Shown: positions 1 through 8,887 of the stretch, piece after piece
Position numbering within the stretch: the first letter of the stretch is position 1
How the letters are laid out: every line of letters begins with the position of its first letter
Made by a program: the position numbers and the translations under genes
Notes under the pieces: model-generated
Databases searched by the model: none
Told to the model about the DNA's origin: nothing
Seen by the model: only the letters and a program-made list of their open reading frames with translations
Origin: Acuticoccus sp. MNP-M23
Lineage (GTDB): Bacteria; Pseudomonadota; Alphaproteobacteria; Rhizobiales; Amorphaceae
Assembly: GCF_031195445.1 (NCBI RefSeq)
Contig: NZ_CP133480.1
Coordinates: forward strand, 1,178,001-1,242,000
Length of the DNA: 64,000 nt
Reading direction: 5' to 3'

Positions 1-39
1 CTGTCCGCCAGCCACTTCATCGCCAAGCTTGGCTGGTAG
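1..39 (+). CDS. C-terminal tail of an upstream gene (partial)
   Basis: The first 39 bases read as an open frame ending in LSASHFIAKLGW followed by TAG, eight bases before the ATG of ribF. In related alphaproteobacteria ribF often follows a HAD-type (TIGR01459) hydrolase, so this may be its end, but twelve residues cannot identify a family. The close spacing suggests co-transcription with ribF. Confidence 0.3.
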   Translation: MSASHFIAKLGW

Positions 40-46
40 CGGCACG

Positions 47-991
47 ATGGACGGCTTTGCCGTGGATCTCGGTGCTGTTCCGGCAGCGCTGGCCGGGGGC
101 ACCGTCGCCATCGGCAACTTCGACGGGGTGCACCGCGGCCATCAGGCCGTGCTGGCGGCTGCGCTGGATGGCCCCGGCCCCGTCACCGCGTTGACATTCG
201 AGCCCCACCCGCGCGCCTATTTCTCCGGCGCGCCCGTGTTCCGCCTGACCCCACCGGCCGAAAAGGCACGCCTCGTCAAGGCCGTTGGCTTGAGCGCTCT
301 GGTGGTTGCACGGTTCGATGCCCCCCTTGCAGCCCTCACCGCCGACGCCTTCATCGACGACGTGCTGGTAGGCCAGCTGGGCGCCCGGCACGTGACCGTG
401 GGGCACGATTTCAAGTTCGGCGCAAAACGGAGCGGCGACGCGGCGCGGCTGGCCGCCGACCCCCGCTTCGGCGTGACGGTGGTGGATGCCTACGGCGACG
501 CCGGTGGCGAGGTGGTCTCGTCCTCGCGCATCCGGACCCTCCTCAGCGAGGGCGAGCCGGGTCTCGCGGCCACCCTCCTCGGCTACCGCTACACGGTGAC
601 AAGCCCGATCATCCACGGCCAGAAGCGCGGCCGCGAGATGGGCTACCCCACCGCCAACCAGTGCCTCCCGCCGGAAACCGCGCTCCGCCACGGCATCTAT
701 GCCGTGCGCATCCGGATTGACGGCCTCTGGCGCAATGGGGTGGCGAGCTTCGGCCGCCGGCCGACCTTCGACAACGGCGCACCGCTCCTCGAAACCCACG
801 TGTTCGATTATGCCGGCGACCTTTACGGAGAAGAGCTGCCCGTGACGCTCGTATCGTTCCTGCGGCCGGAATTGACGTTCGACGGGATGGCGCCACTGAT
901 TGCGCAGATGAACGAGGACAGCCGCAACGCCAGAGCGGCCCTTGCAGGCCTCACGCCGCTTTCTCCGCTGGACGCCGCAATCAACTTTTAA
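47..991 (+). CDS. ribF: Bifunctional riboflavin kinase / FAD synthetase RibF
   Basis: RibF phosphorylates riboflavin to FMN and adenylylates FMN to FAD in the cytoplasm. The N-terminal nucleotidyltransferase domain shows the GNFDGVHRGH motif near residue 23. The C-terminal flavokinase domain begins near residue 185 and shows GYPTANQ and the ETHVFDY stretch. About 314 residues is the normal length for the family. I chose the ATG at 47; an in-frame TTG at 29 would overlap the preceding stop codon. The stop codon overlaps that of the convergent SURF1 gene within the shared TTAA at 988-991. Confidence 0.95.
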   Translation: MDGFAVDLGAVPAALAGGTVAIGNFDGVHRGHQAVLAAALDGPGPVTALTFEPHPRAYFSGAPVFRLTPPAEKARLVKAVGLSALVVARFDAPLAALTADAFIDDVLVGQLGARHVTVGHDFKFGAKRSGDAARLAADPRFGVTVVDAYGDAGGEVVSSSRIRTLLSEGEPGLAATLLGYRYTVTSPIIHGQKRGREMGYPTANQCLPPETALRHGIYAVRIRIDGLWRNGVASFGRRPTFDNGAPLLETHVFDYAGDLYGEELPVTLVSFLRPELTFDGMAPLIAQMNEDSRNARAALAGLTPLSPLDAAINF

Positions 992-1755
992 GCCTCGGGC
1001 GACTTGCGGCGGCGGCGCCAGAGCGCGGCGATCACGACGCCAACCAGCGCTGCGGCCAGGCCGAACCAGGTCAACGCATATTGCAGGTGGCTGTTGGCAA
1101 AGCTGATGTGGCTCTCGCCCGCCTGGGGGAGGCCGCCGGCTGGCGTTTCCGCTGCCACCAGATCCACCGAATAGGGCGCTGTGCGGGCCGGATCGCGGTC
1201 GAAGGCCGCCATCATGCCGGGAATGTCGCGCGAGAACCAGACCATGGTTTCAAGGTCTGGCGCCGGCGTCACGAAGTTGGGCGGGTCGTTCCGGCGGATC
1301 AGCCCCTCCACTGTCACCACGCCCGCGACGGGGCCGGACCCCGGCCGCGTGCCAGGCGCCTGCTGCCCGTCAGGTACGAAGCCGCGGTTGACGAGCACGG
1401 ACCAGCCATCCGTGGTGGTGAACGGCGCCACCACAAAATAGCCGGCGCCCGCATAGTCGCCGCCACGCGGTTCGGACAAATTGGTCCACGCATAGGCTTC
1501 GCCTGGGCCGAACGTGCCCGTCAGCCGGATGCGGCGATAATTCCAGTCGTCGAGGGAGAAGTCCGACCAAATGTCCGGGCCGGGAGCGGCTATCGCCGGA
1601 AGGGTCGGGCGCTCGGTGGCCGCTGCAATCAGCGCCTCTTTCCAGGCAAGGCGCTGGAGTTGCCACACGCCGAGGCTGATGAGCACCGCAAAGGCGGCCG
1701 CTGTCAGCAACGCGAGGACGACGCGTGCGCCGGTCGTTCTGGTCACGTTGCTCAA
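988..1755 (-). CDS. SURF1 family cytochrome c oxidase assembly protein
   Basis: SURF1 (Shy1) proteins help insert heme a into cytochrome c oxidase subunit I at the inner membrane. The 255-residue product has an N-terminal membrane helix (about residues 11-31, ending in the family's LGVWQLQRLAWK signature) and a C-terminal helix near residues 228-248, with a periplasmic loop between containing the RGFVP motif. The start is TTG at 1755. It is the last gene of the minus-strand cta operon, 54 bases after ctaE with a hairpin in between. Confidence 0.92.
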   Translation of the reverse strand: MSNVTRTTGARVVLALLTAAAFAVLISLGVWQLQRLAWKEALIAAATERPTLPAIAAPGPDIWSDFSLDDWNYRRIRLTGTFGPGEAYAWTNLSEPRGGDYAGAGYFVVAPFTTTDGWSVLVNRGFVPDGQQAPGTRPGSGPVAGVVTVEGLIRRNDPPNFVTPAPDLETMVWFSRDIPGMMAAFDRDPARTAPYSVDLVAAETPAGGLPQAGESHISFANSHLQYALTWFGLAAALVGVVIAALWRRRRKSPEA

Positions 1756-1777
1756 ACCATCCGATCCGATGGCGAGC

Positions 1778-1797
1778 GGCCACTCACGCGAGTGGCC
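1778..1797 (-). terminator. Hairpin between ctaE and SURF1
   Basis: A perfect 8-bp stem GGCCACTC/GAGTGGCC closes a 4-base loop immediately downstream of the ctaE stop codon. No T-tract follows, so it may attenuate or protect the ctaE transcript rather than stop it completely. Confidence 0.4.
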
Positions 1798-1809
1798 ACC
1801 CGCGCTTCG

Positions 1810-2679
1810 TTAATGGGCGATGGTGCCTGCGCCCCACACATAGATAGCCAGGAAGAGGAAGAGCCACACCACGTCCACAAAGTGCCAATACCAGGCCGCC
1901 GCTTCGAAGCCGAAATGACGCTGCGGCGTGAAATGATTCTTCGACGCCCGCCAGAGGCAGATGGCGAGGAAGATGGTTCCGACGAACACGTGGAAGCCGT
2001 GGAAGCCCGTCGCCATGAAGAAGGTCGCGCCATAGATGTTGCCATCGAATGCGAACGCGGCGTGCGTGTACTCGAAGATCTGCACGAGCGAGAACAGCGC
2101 ACCAAGCGCAACCGTGCACAGAAGGCCGAGACGCAGCCCCTCTTTGTCGTTCTCCAGCAGCGCATGGTGCGCCCACGTGACCGTGGTGCCGGACAGGAGC
2201 AGGATCATGGTGTTGAACAGCGGCAGGTGCCAGGGATCGAAGGTCTCGATGGAGACCGGCGGCCACATGCCGCCGGTTTCCTCGACACGGAGCGGGAAAC
2301 GCAGCTCGTCGGGGAAGAGGGCGACGTCGAAATAGGCCCAGAACCACGCAACGAAGAACATCACCTCGGAGGCGATGAACAGGATCATGCCGTAGCGCAG
2401 GTGCAGCTTGACGATGGGGGTGTGGTCGCCGTGGAGCGATTCCTTCACCGTGTCGGCCCACCAGCCTGCCATTGTGCCCAGCACGATGGCGAGGCCAACG
2501 GCAAAGATGCCCCAGCCGCCAATGTCCGTGCCGGCGACCATCAACACATCGCCCTTGTTCCAGCGCATCAGCGCGACGGCGCCAACGGCCATCACGAGCG
2601 CGCCGACAGAACCCACCAGGGGCCACGGGCTCGGTTCCAGGATGTGGTAGTCGTGATTCGGCTTAGAACCGCTTGCCAT
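1810..2679 (-). CDS. ctaE: Cytochrome c oxidase subunit III
   Basis: Subunit III of the aa3-type cytochrome c oxidase is an integral membrane protein that stabilises the catalytic core. The 289-residue product carries the family's N-terminal HDYHILEPSPWPLVGS segment, seven predicted membrane helices, the FWAYFDVAL segment and the C-terminal WHFVDVVWLFLF signature. I prefer ATG 2679, which is preceded by a GAGGGGAA ribosome-binding site, to the in-frame TTG at 2694. The 262 bases up to ctaG hold two hairpins but no gene. Confidence 0.95.
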   Translation of the reverse strand: MASGSKPNHDYHILEPSPWPLVGSVGALVMAVGAVALMRWNKGDVLMVAGTDIGGWGIFAVGLAIVLGTMAGWWADTVKESLHGDHTPIVKLHLRYGMILFIASEVMFFVAWFWAYFDVALFPDELRFPLRVEETGGMWPPVSIETFDPWHLPLFNTMILLLSGTTVTWAHHALLENDKEGLRLGLLCTVALGALFSLVQIFEYTHAAFAFDGNIYGATFFMATGFHGFHVFVGTIFLAICLWRASKNHFTPQRHFGFEAAAWYWHFVDVVWLFLFLAIYVWGAGTIAH

Positions 2680-2806
2680 TGTCGTTCCCCTCAACCAGCC
2701 GCGGACGGCCTGATCCTTTATACCGCGGTGACGCGGCCGTTACCCTCATCGCGCAGCTTGCGGCGCCACTGTCACACCGCGCCGGGTGACAACTTACCGC
2801 ACAGCA

Positions 2807-2833
2807 GCAAGGCGGCGAAAGAGCCGCCCTTGC
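2807..2833. other. Hairpin in the ctaG-ctaE spacer
   Basis: GCAAGGCGGC and GCCGCCCTTGC form a roughly 10-bp stem with one bulge and a 6-base loop, about 130 bases upstream of ctaE. It could be a transcript-processing or attenuation structure, since ctaG and ctaE are both on the minus strand. No T-tract is seen. Confidence 0.35.
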
Positions 2834-2919
2834 GCAAGCCTTGACCGGTGCGGGAAAAACACCCGCTCCGCCGAATTCAATGCGCTTTTGCCACGCAAAC
2901 TCATCAGCGTCGACAGCCC

Positions 2920-2940
2920 TTTACGGTGCCGCGCCGTAAA
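2920..2940 (-). terminator. Hairpin directly after ctaG
   Basis: TTTACGG/CCGTAAA forms a perfect 7-bp stem with a 7-base loop, starting two bases beyond the ctaG stop codon on the minus strand. Its position suggests a partial terminator or 3' end structure inside the cta operon. Confidence 0.4.
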
Positions 2941-2941
2941 A

Positions 2942-3520
2942 TCACCCCGCCGGCGGCTCCCCGTCCACCGGCGTTTGCGAGAAGAAGGTGTAGGACAAGG
3001 TCAGTGTGTTGACCCCGTCCGCATCCGGGTCTTCCGCGTAGGCCGGGTCCACGTAGAACACCACCGGCACTTCCAGCTTTTCATGCGCCTTGAGCGGCTG
3101 CAGATCGAAGCAAAAGCACTGCACTTTCGTGAAATAGCCGCCGCCCTGATAGGGCGTGATGTTGTAGACCGCCCGACCGACGGTGTCCTTGCCGGAGATA
3201 TTCTCGATTTCGTACATGGCTTGCGCCACTTCGCCGACGCGCACCTTCATGGTGCGCTGCACCGGCTTGAATTTCCACGGCAGGCTGGGATCGACATTGG
3301 CATCGAAACGGATTGTCAGCTCACGATTACCGGGTTTCAGGCCCGGCAGCGCCTCCACCGTACCGACGGAAGGTGTGCCGCCGAAGCCGGTCACCTGGCA
3401 GAAGATCGCATATAGCGGCACGGCGGCGTAGGCCGCGCCAACCATCAGACTGACAAAAAGAACGCACGACAGCGCGACGGCGCCGTGCCGACGGGAGGTT
3501 TTCCGGCTTTCGGCCATCAT
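2942..3520 (-). CDS. ctaG: Cytochrome c oxidase assembly protein CtaG/Cox11
   Basis: Cox11/CtaG delivers copper to the CuB site of cytochrome c oxidase subunit I. The 192-residue product has one N-terminal membrane helix (about residues 16-36) and a periplasmic immunoglobulin-like domain with the copper-binding CFCF motif (VQCFCFDLQPL) near residue 134, followed by the conserved PVVFYVDP segment. The start ATG overlaps the stop of the upstream small CoxF-like gene by four bases, indicating translational coupling. Confidence 0.96.
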   Translation of the reverse strand: MMAESRKTSRRHGAVALSCVLFVSLMVGAAYAAVPLYAIFCQVTGFGGTPSVGTVEALPGLKPGNRELTIRFDANVDPSLPWKFKPVQRTMKVRVGEVAQAMYEIENISGKDTVGRAVYNITPYQGGGYFTKVQCFCFDLQPLKAHEKLEVPVVFYVDPAYAEDPDADGVNTLTLSYTFFSQTPVDGEPPAG

Positions 3521-3705
3521 GTCACCAATGGGGTGGCGGCGGACAATTTGAGGATCGTGATCACGTAGAAGAGAATGACGAGGCTGGCGAGAATGACCGC
3601 GAGGGCGATGGAGCGGCTCCTGCGGCGGCGCAGGCGCTCCTTTTCGGCCGGGACATCCTCGGCGGACACGGCAACCGGGGGTGCAATATCGGGCTTCGGG
3701 TTCAT
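3517..3705 (-). CDS. Small CoxF-like membrane protein of the cta operon
   Basis: This 62-residue protein has a charged N-terminal half with an arginine-rich stretch (RRRRSRS) and one membrane helix (about residues 33-55). It lies exactly where many alphaproteobacteria keep coxF, between ctaB and ctaG, with 4-base overlaps at both ends. The helix and position support a small oxidase assembly or accessory protein; its biochemical function is not established. Larger in-frame starts upstream would run into ctaB and are rejected. Confidence 0.75.
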   Translation of the reverse strand: MNPKPDIAPPVAVSAEDVPAEKERLRRRRSRSIALAVILASLVILFYVITILKLSAATPLVT

Positions 3706-4613
3706 GCCAGCACCATTGCGATGACGTGATCCGCCATCAATGCGCCGAAGAGAGCGAAGAGATAGACGATGGAGACGCCGAAGAGACGACCCGCGTTCCG
3801 CCGCTCGGTGTCTTCGGTTGCGTTGAGAAGTGCGACCGCGCGGACCACGAACCACACGCCCAGCGCCGACGCGACCACGGCATAGGCCCAGCTTGCCGCG
3901 CCGATCAGCGTGAGGGACGGGCCGGCCACCGCGGTCAACACCGCATAAAGGAGGATCTGCCGGCGGGTGGAGGTGGCGCTGGCGACACAGGGCAGCATGG
4001 GAACGCCGGCCAGAGCGTAGTCGTCACGCTTGAGGATCGCGAGCGCCCAGAAGTGCGCCGGCGTCCAGAGGAAGATGATGCCGAACATCACCAGCGGCAC
4101 CAGCGTCACGTCACCCGTGACGGCCGCCCATCCCACCACCGGCGGCAGCGCACCAGCCGCGCCGCCGATGACGATGTTCTGCGGTGTGCGGCGCTTCAGC
4201 ACCAGAGTGTAGATGACCACGTAGAAGAAGATGGTGAAGGCAAGGAGCCCGGCGGCCACGTAGTTGGACGCGAACGCCAGCACCATGACCGACCCGGCGG
4301 ACAGGAGGATGCCGAAGCCCAGTGCCGCATCCCGCGAGACGCGGCCGGATGGCAAGGGGCGCGTCCTGGTGCGGGACATGACGGCGTCGATATCGGCATC
4401 GAACACCATGTTGAGCGCGCCGGACGCGCCCGCCCCGACCGCGATGGCCGTGATGGACAGAAGGATGAGCAGAGGGTGAAGCGTGCCCGGCGCCAGCAGC
4501 GCGCCCGCCAGCGCCGTGAACACCACGAGCGACATCACCCGCGGTTTCAACAGGTCGTAGAAGTCGCCCGGAATGGGATCAGCGCCTTCGTAGACAGCGG
4601 CAATGTCGGTCAT
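3702..4613 (-). CDS. ctaB: Protoheme IX farnesyltransferase (heme O synthase)
   Basis: CtaB transfers a farnesyl group to heme b to make heme O, the precursor of heme A for cytochrome oxidase. The 303-residue UbiA-family membrane protein shows the prenyl diphosphate/Mg-binding motif [19 protein letters not shown] near residue 70 and the second aspartate-rich loop [14 protein letters not shown] near residue 197, with about nine membrane helices. It follows ctaD and overlaps the small CoxF-like gene by four bases. Confidence 0.97.
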   Translation of the reverse strand: MTDIAAVYEGADPIPGDFYDLLKPRVMSLVVFTALAGALLAPGTLHPLLILLSITAIAVGAGASGALNMVFDADIDAVMSRTRTRPLPSGRVSRDAALGFGILLSAGSVMVLAFASNYVAAGLLAFTIFFYVVIYTLVLKRRTPQNIVIGGAAGALPPVVGWAAVTGDVTLVPLVMFGIIFLWTPAHFWALAILKRDDYALAGVPMLPCVASATSTRRQILLYAVLTAVAGPSLTLIGAASWAYAVVASALGVWFVVRAVALLNATEDTERRNAGRLFGVSIVYLFALFGALMADHVIAMVLA

Positions 4614-4864
4614 GTTTCACTCTTTGTCGTGGGCTGCACCGCACCATGGCGCGCCCCGTTTCAACCGTCTCGCCAACGCGGTTCAACGCCCCGAACGGCC
4701 GAGTTTTCTGGCGGGGCCTGGACTGCGCCCTTCGTAATGGCGCTACTTCGGCGAACCGTTCGGCGTCGGTGCGCGGCGATGGCGATATGTGCTGCGAACG
4801 CCAGCGCCTTGAAATCAGAACGCACCGCCGGAATGCCCGGGGCAGGAGGCAGTGCGATTACCGG

Positions 4865-4896
4865 GCGCGCAGACCGTGAAATTACGGTCGGCGCGC
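4865..4896 (-). terminator. Long hairpin downstream of ctaD
   Basis: GCGCGC and GACCGT pair with ACGGTC and GCGCGC across a 6-base AT-rich loop, with a single A/G mismatch, giving an unusually stable 13-position stem 16 bases past the ctaD stop codon. No T-tract follows on the minus strand. The 298-base ctaD-ctaB spacer holds nothing else I recognise, so this is probably an attenuator or 3' stabilising structure. Confidence 0.5.
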
Positions 4897-4911
4897 CGGC
4901 GTCGGCAGATC

Positions 4912-6507
4912 CTAGCGGACCTGCGGCAGGGTTTCGAACTGGTGGTACGGCGGCGGCGAGGACAGCTGCCACTCCAGCGTGGTTGCACCGGCGCCCCAGG
5001 GGTTGTCGGCGGCTTTCCGGTTCTTCACCAGCGCGTCGAGCATCACCCAGATGAAGACCAGCATGCCGACGAACGTCACGTAGGCGCCGATGGACGAGAC
5101 CATGTTCCAGCCCGCGAACTGGTCCGGATAGTCCGCATAGCGGCGCGGCATGCCCTGAAGACCCAGGAAGTGCTGCGGGAAGAAGATGAGGTTCACACCG
5201 ATGAACATCACCCAGAAGTGCAGTTTGCCCAGCGCGTCGGAGTACATCATGCCGAACATCTTCGGGAACCAGTAGTACCAGCCCGCGAAGATGGCGAACA
5301 CGGCACCCATCGACAGCACGTAGTGGAAGTGCGCGACCACATAGTAGGTGTCGTGGAAGGCACGGTCGAGGCCGGCATTGGCGAGCTGGATGCCCGTCAC
5401 ACCACCGAGGGTGAAGAGGGCGATGAACCCGACCGCCCAGACCATCGGCGTCTTGAACTCGATGGAACCGCCCCACATCGTCGCGATCCACGAGAAAATC
5501 TTGATCCCCGTTGGCACCGCAATCACCAGCGTGGCGAAGGTGAAGTAGGCCTGCGTGTCCGCCGAAAGGCCGATCGTGTACATGTGGTGCGCCCACACGA
5601 CGAAGCCGACCACACCGATGCCGACCATGGCGTAGGCCATGCCGAGATAGCCGAAGACGGGCTTCTTCGAGAAGGTGGAGATGATGTGGCTGATGATGCC
5701 GAAGCCCGGCAGGATCAGGATGTACACTTCCGGGTGGCCGAAGAACCAGAACAGGTGGGCAAACAGGATCGGGTCGCCGCCACCGTCAGGCGCAAAGAAG
5801 GTTGTCCCGAAATTGCGGTCAGTCAGGAGCATGGTGATGGCGCCTGCCAGAACCGGCAGCGACAGCAGGAGAAGGAACGCAGTCACCAGAACCGACCAGG
5901 CAAACAGCGGCATCTTGTGGATGGTCATCCCCGGTGCGCGCATGTTGAGAATGGTGGTGATGAAGTTGATCGCACCCAGGATCGACGAGGCACCGGCGAT
6001 GTGGAGCGAGAGGATCGCGAAGTCCATCGCAGGTCCGGGCGAGCCCTTGGTGGACAGCGGGGGCATGATGTCCCAGCCGCCGCCGAAGCCGTTGGCGCCC
6101 GGTGCGCCCGGCACGAACAGCGAGCCGACCAGCAGCAGGAACGACGCGGGCAGGAGCCAGAACGAGATGTTGTTCATCCGCGGGAAGGCCATGTCCGGCG
6201 CGCCGATCATCAGCGGCACGAACCAGTTGCCGAACCCGCCGATCATCGCCGGCATCACCATGAAGAAGATCATGATCAGGCCGTGGCTGGTCGTGAACAC
6301 GTTGTAGACATAGGGGTTGGCGAAGATCTGGAGACCAGGCTCCTGAAGCTCCAACCGCATCGCGAAGGATAGCCCACCCCCGACAAAACCCGCAAAGATC
6401 GCGAAGATGAGATACATCGTCCCGATATCTTTGTGGTTCGTCGAGAACAGCCACCGTTTCCACCCCGTGGGGTGGTCGTGGGCATGATCTGCTGCCGCGT
6501 AACCCAT
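4912..6507 (-). CDS. ctaD: Cytochrome c oxidase subunit I
   Basis: Catalytic subunit of the aa3-type oxidase, binding heme a, heme a3 and CuB and pumping protons. The 531-residue protein has about twelve membrane helices. It shows the [15 protein letters not shown] start, the [14 protein letters not shown] motif (His-Tyr cross-link and CuB ligand), VWAHHMYT (two CuB histidines) and the HFHYVLSMG heme-ligand segment. Length and motifs are standard for A-type heme-copper oxidases. It lies 86 bases downstream of ctaC. Confidence 0.98.
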   Translation of the reverse strand: MGYAAADHAHDHPTGWKRWLFSTNHKDIGTMYLIFAIFAGFVGGGLSFAMRLELQEPGLQIFANPYVYNVFTTSHGLIMIFFMVMPAMIGGFGNWFVPLMIGAPDMAFPRMNNISFWLLPASFLLLVGSLFVPGAPGANGFGGGWDIMPPLSTKGSPGPAMDFAILSLHIAGASSILGAINFITTILNMRAPGMTIHKMPLFAWSVLVTAFLLLLSLPVLAGAITMLLTDRNFGTTFFAPDGGGDPILFAHLFWFFGHPEVYILILPGFGIISHIISTFSKKPVFGYLGMAYAMVGIGVVGFVVWAHHMYTIGLSADTQAYFTFATLVIAVPTGIKIFSWIATMWGGSIEFKTPMVWAVGFIALFTLGGVTGIQLANAGLDRAFHDTYYVVAHFHYVLSMGAVFAIFAGWYYWFPKMFGMMYSDALGKLHFWVMFIGVNLIFFPQHFLGLQGMPRRYADYPDQFAGWNMVSSIGAYVTFVGMLVFIWVMLDALVKNRKAADNPWGAGATTLEWQLSSPPPYHQFETLPQVR

Positions 6508-6593
6508 TCAACCCTCTCCGTTACGTCTGTTGCGGCCAGTCACGGCCGCCGTATTCAGTCTTTCGCCGCGGGTGCGGCTAAATTCGTTGCGAC

Positions 6594-7517
6594 TCAGTTC
6601 ATCGCCACGGGCGTACCGCCGCGGGCATCCTCGGCCTGCCACGTCAGAAGCTGCTCGTTCGCCGTGTCGAGGCTTTCCTTGGCCAGCGCCTTCCACTCGT
6701 CGAAACGGGCCTGCGTCAGCACGTGCACTTCAAGCGGCATGTAGGCGTGGAGACGGCCGCACAGCTGCGAGCACTGGCCGCGGAAGACGCCGGTCGTCAG
6801 CGCATTGAACCAGCTCTCGTTGATGCGGCCGACAACCGAGTCGGTCTTCACGCCGAGGACCGGGAAGGCGACGGCGTGGTTCACATCCGTTGCCGTCGTG
6901 AGGATCTGGACGTTGACGCCCTCGGGCACCACCAGCGGGTAATCGACGGTCAGAAGGCGGGGCACTTCGGTCTCGGTCATGCCGTACTGCTCCATGCGCT
7001 CCGCACGGGCGTCGTCGTCCAGCAGGTAGGAGACGATGGTGCCGATGTCCGCCAGATCCTCGTCCTGGTACTCGTAATTCCAGTACCACTGGGCGCCGAT
7101 GATCTTCACCGTCATGTCCGGCTCGGGGATTGTCGTCTGATTATAAAGGAGGCGGAAGGACGGGAACGCGATCGCCACCAGGATCAGGACCGGAACGATG
7201 GTCCACACCACTTCGATCATGGTGTTGTGGGTGAAGCGGCTGGCCACCGGGTTCTTCTTCGCGCGGTAGCGGAAGATGACGATACCAATCAGCGCCAGCA
7301 CGAAAAGCGTGATCACCGTGATGATGACCAGCGTGTAGCGTTCGAACCAGACAATCTGGCCCATGATCACGCTCGCGGCGGGTTGCATGCTGACACCCCA
7401 GGGCGTCGGCTGTCCAAGCTCCTGCGCGAGGGCAGGCGCCACGGCAAACATCGCCAGCAGCGCGCAAGCCAGCCCCAGGCACGTTACGGTGCGCATCGTC
7501 ATCGAAATCACAATCAT
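6594..7517 (-). CDS. ctaC: Cytochrome c oxidase subunit II
   Basis: Subunit II accepts electrons from cytochrome c at its binuclear CuA centre. The product has a signal peptide ending near ALAQ, two membrane helices, a cupredoxin domain with the aromatic AQWYWNYEYQDED region and the CuA motif CSQLCGRLHAYMP. Three in-frame ATGs (7517, 7502, 7496) are possible. I give the outermost one that keeps the signal peptide, but none has a strong ribosome-binding site. It is the first gene of the minus-strand cta operon, divergent from the IalB-like gene. Confidence 0.94.
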   Translation of the reverse strand: MIVISMTMRTVTCLGLACALLAMFAVAPALAQELGQPTPWGVSMQPAASVIMGQIVWFERYTLVIITVITLFVLALIGIVIFRYRAKKNPVASRFTHNTMIEVVWTIVPVLILVAIAFPSFRLLYNQTTIPEPDMTVKIIGAQWYWNYEYQDEDLADIGTIVSYLLDDDARAERMEQYGMTETEVPRLLTVDYPLVVPEGVNVQILTTATDVNHAVAFPVLGVKTDSVVGRINESWFNALTTGVFRGQCSQLCGRLHAYMPLEVHVLTQARFDEWKALAKESLDTANEQLLTWQAEDARGGTPVAMN

Positions 7518-7780
7518 CCCCAAGCTTTGATCGAAGCCGGACCCTTGTACCAACATCGAACTGTTCTGAAGGTAGCCAAAGCGCCACAGAACGTCCACGG
7601 GCGAACCCGCACGGTCGCCAAGCAATCTGACGCAGCTCCCGTGTCGCACGGTCGCCGCACCCCGCCAATAGCCCCAATTCGCGCCGCTTCCAACACCCTC
7701 ATGCACCTTCTTCCAATTCGGTTCTACAGCTTGTGCCAAGCTGTGATAGTGGGACGCGCAGTCCGGTCGGGAGTATGACA

Positions 7781-8845
7781 ATGGTGCCGCACATGGTTGC
7801 GAGGACATTTTCCGCGGCGTTCGCCGCACTCACCCTTGCAGGAACGCTGTTCCTGACGTCGCTTGGCGCAGCCTCGCCCGCGTCCGCGCAGGGGCGGATT
7901 GTGGACCGCCACGGCGATTGGCAGATTCGCTGCGAGCAGCCCGTGGGCTCGCCCTCGGAGCAATGCGCTCTCGTCCAGAATGTCGAGGCGCAGGACCGCG
8001 CCAATGTCGGCCTCACCGTCATTTTCCTGCGCACTGCCGATCGACAGGCCCGGATCCTGCGGGTGCTTGCGCCGCTCGGCGTCCTGTTGCCGTCAGGCCT
8101 CGGCCTCTCCATCGACGAGAACGAGGTCGGTCTTGCCGGGTTCGTCCGCTGCCTGCCCGAAGGCTGCATTGCCGAGGTTGAGCTGGACGACGGGCTGCTG
8201 GAGCGGTTCGGCGCCGGCAAGACGGCCACCTTCGTGATCTTCCAGACGCCGGAAGAAGGCATCGGAATCCCCATCTCGCTGAACGGCTTCACGGATGGCT
8301 TTGCCGCGCTGGACAACCCGCCGCCCGCCGCCCCCGCCTCCGAGGAGCCGCCGGCAGCCCCGCCGCAGCCGGTGGAAACCACGGTGCAGACGACACAGGT
8401 GGACACGGCCGACACCACGCGCCAGTTCGTGGACCCCGGCGACGACCGCACCGAACTCGACCGCCTGCTCGAAGACCCGTTGCTGCCCTATGTCGCGGCT
8501 GGCGCGGTCCTGCTTCTGGCCATCGTGCTCGTGCTCATTCTCGTCGCAACCCGCGGCAGCCGCCGCCGCCGCAGGATGCGCCACGCACCGGAAGAAACCG
8601 TCGCCCACGAAGAGACGTTCGACACGCCCTACGACGAGGACGACGGCATGGCCGCGCTGGAGGGCGGGGCCGCCCCGCCCCCCACCCAATCACGCGACCG
8701 CCTTGCAGGTGGCCGCCGTCAGCGCCAATTGCCCTCCAGCGGCGCGCTCGACGAGCCAAGCGGCAATGCGCCCCGCGCGCCCGCCCCTCGCGGCCCCGAT
8801 TCGCCGCGGGCCCCCAACGTCCCGCGCGGCCCCCGTCAGCGATAA
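7781..8845 (+). CDS. IalB-domain protein with a C-terminal membrane anchor
   Basis: The N-terminus is a signal peptide (cleavage likely after SPASAQ). It is followed by an invasion-associated locus B (IalB) domain of about 140 residues with paired cysteines (IRCEQP, EQCALVQ, FVRCLPEGC). Unlike plain IalB proteins, it continues through a proline-rich linker into one hydrophobic helix (LLPYVAAGAVLLLAIVLVLI, near residue 240) and a basic Arg/Pro-rich tail. ATG 7781 has GGGAG eight bases upstream; ATG 7775 is the alternative. IalB function is poorly defined outside pathogens. It is often found beside tldD and cta genes. Confidence 0.8.
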   Translation: MVPHMVARTFSAAFAALTLAGTLFLTSLGAASPASAQGRIVDRHGDWQIRCEQPVGSPSEQCALVQNVEAQDRANVGLTVIFLRTADRQARILRVLAPLGVLLPSGLGLSIDENEVGLAGFVRCLPEGCIAEVELDDGLLERFGAGKTATFVIFQTPEEGIGIPISLNGFTDGFAALDNPPPAAPASEEPPAAPPQPVETTVQTTQVDTADTTRQFVDPGDDRTELDRLLEDPLLPYVAAGAVLLLAIVLVLILVATRGSRRRRRMRHAPEETVAHEETFDTPYDEDDGMAALEGGAAPPPTQSRDRLAGGRRQRQLPSSGALDEPSGNAPRAPAPRGPDSPRAPNVPRGPRQR

Positions 8846-8887
8846 CGGGCCGCCCGCCCTTTTGATGTCCACGCGAAGGAGCCACTG

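Noticed and set aside
4852-6372. A 506-codon plus-strand frame opposite ctaD
   Set aside because: High-GC antisense shadow of a certain gene; its composition is Arg/His/Asp-rich with no domain.
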